Program-made: the position numbers and the translations under genes
Shown: one piece after another, positions 63,449 to 64,000 of the stretch
Position numbering within the stretch: the first letter of the stretch is position 1
Layout of the letters: every line of letters begins with the position of its first letter
NCBI RefSeq assembly: GCF_018417635.1
Contig: NZ_CP071007.1
Location: forward strand, 4,216,501 to 4,280,500
Length of the DNA: 64,000 nucleotides
Direction: 5' to 3'
From: Pseudomonas sp. SORT22
GTDB taxonomy: Bacteria > Pseudomonadota > Gammaproteobacteria > Pseudomonadales > Pseudomonadaceae
The notes under the pieces: model-generated
Told to the model about the DNA's origin: nothing
The model's input: only the letters and a program-made list of their open reading frames with translations
The model's database searches: none

Positions 63449-64000
63449 CGGCGTTGATCCACTCTTTCACGACCTGGGCCACGCGACCCGGGTCTTCGGC
63501 CACCAGGCTCTTGATTGCGTTGAGCTGTGCGTCATAACCCTCGCTCGGGCTTGGCAGCAGAATGCTTTGCGGACCACCCAGGCTGACGCGGTCGTTGGCC
63601 AGCTCGCCATCCAGACCGAGCATGCCGCCCAGTTCCATGTCGCCATCGGCACCGGCGCCTTGCTTGCCATTGCCGGTGATGTTGTTAAGTACCGGACGCA
63701 GCACGCCGAACACCAGGACGAGGATGAACAGTACGCCCATGACCTGCTTGATGATGTCCCAGAACCACGGCTGCGAATAGAACGGAATCTCGGCAATTAC
63801 CTCGCCACGGTCGGCGGCGAACGGCACGTTGATCACGCTGACACTGTCACCACGGCTGGCATCGAAGCCCACCGCGTCCTGCACCAGGCGGGTAAAGCGT
63901 GCCAGGTCTTCGGCAGCCCACGGGGTGCGCGCGGCATCGCCGGTGGCCGGGTCGACCTTGAGCTGGTCATCGACCACCACCGCCACCGACAGGCGGGTCA
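63441..64000 (-). CDS. fliF: Flagellar MS-ring protein FliF, C-terminal part only
   Basis: About 186 C-terminal residues are in the window; the gene continues past 64000. Visible parts are the end of the periplasmic ring domain (RLSVAVVVDDQLKVDPATGD, then FTRLVQDAVGFDASRGDSVS), the second membrane helix (VMGVLFILVLVFGVLRPVL) and the FliG-binding tail (LNAIKSLVAEDPGRVAQVVK, EWINADE). It forms the MS ring on which the motor and export gate are built. Confidence 0.93.
   Translation of the reverse strand, partial: TRLSVAVVVDDQLKVDPATGDAARTPWAAEDLARFTRLVQDAVGFDASRGDSVSVINVPFAADRGEVIAEIPFYSQPWFWDIIKQVMGVLFILVLVFGVLRPVLNNITGNGKQGAGADGDMELGGMLGLDGELANDRVSLGGPQSILLPSPSEGYDAQLNAIKSLVAEDPGRVAQVVKEWINADE

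Noticed and set aside
1..64000. CRISPR arrays, insertion sequences, prophage, tRNA genes or toxin-antitoxin pairs
   Set aside because: None seen: no regularly spaced repeats other than REP elements and the cheA repeat, and no transposase, integrase or tRNA-like sequence noticed by eye.

Overview
This 64 kb window looks like core chromosome of a fluorescent Pseudomonas, most likely the P. putida group. That rests on protein similarity recognised by eye, a gene order familiar from P. putida (glxR-ttuD-pykF, then a ccm cluster, then the che/fli cluster), and several copies of a Pseudomonas-type REP element (core GGAGCGGGCTTGMCCCGCGAT). No tool was run. Gene density is high and no intergenic gap exceeds 300 bases. 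I see no rRNA, tRNA, CRISPR array, insertion sequence, prophage or defence island.

Left part (1-27000), metabolism and transport. It opens with the end of glxR, then ttuD and pykF. Together these turn tartronate semialdehyde into glycerate, a phosphoglycerate and finally pyruvate. Next come a urea transporter, a voltage-gated-type ion channel with a zinc ribbon tail, a periplasmic sulfate-binding protein and a large MscS-type channel. A DUF2946 / TonB receptor / PepSY module probably handles a metal chelate. After that there are small regulator-target units: LysR with a hydrolase, Lrp with an EamA exporter, a solute-binding protein with a D-amino-acid-dehydrogenase-like enzyme and a LysR regulator, and EamA with another LysR. 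Also here are two tandem secreted proteins, a periplasmic histidine phosphatase, an FKBP, a GFA-family protein and a 2-hydroxyacid dehydrogenase.

Middle part (26677-34026, minus strand). A complete cytochrome c maturation operon runs ccmABCDEFGHI in tight, mostly overlapping order. A proline-rich lipoprotein gene follows ccmI by 10 bases.

Right part (34056-64000), motility. A divergent pair encodes a FliK-like protein and a stand-alone FlhB C-terminal domain. The rest is on the minus strand. Read in the direction of transcription it is fliF (partial), fliG, fliH, fliI, fliJ, hsbA, hsbR, hptB, fliK, fliL, fliM, fliN, fliO, fliP, fliQ, fliR, flhB, flhA, flhF, fleN, fliA, cheY, cheZ, cheA, cheB, motC, motD, parC, parP, cheW and a DUF2802 gene. 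Sigma-54-type -24/-12 elements with correct spacing lie before fliK, fliL and flhA, and a sigma-28-like element lies before the divergent FliK-like gene. The region builds the basal body and export gate, sets flagellar number and place (FlhF, FleN), controls late genes (FliA, and HsbA/HsbR/HptB acting on the anti-sigma factor), and assembles a polar chemosensory array (CheA, CheW, ParC, ParP).

The points most worth following are: a near-exact 43-residue repeat in CheA, next to ParC/ParP; the lone FlhB C-domain with an altered NPTH site; the possible 29-codon gene between flhF and fleN; a REP pair inside the fliG-fliH junction; the DUF2946/TonB/PepSY module; and the two tandem secreted proteins. 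I did not find a clearly new multi-gene system.
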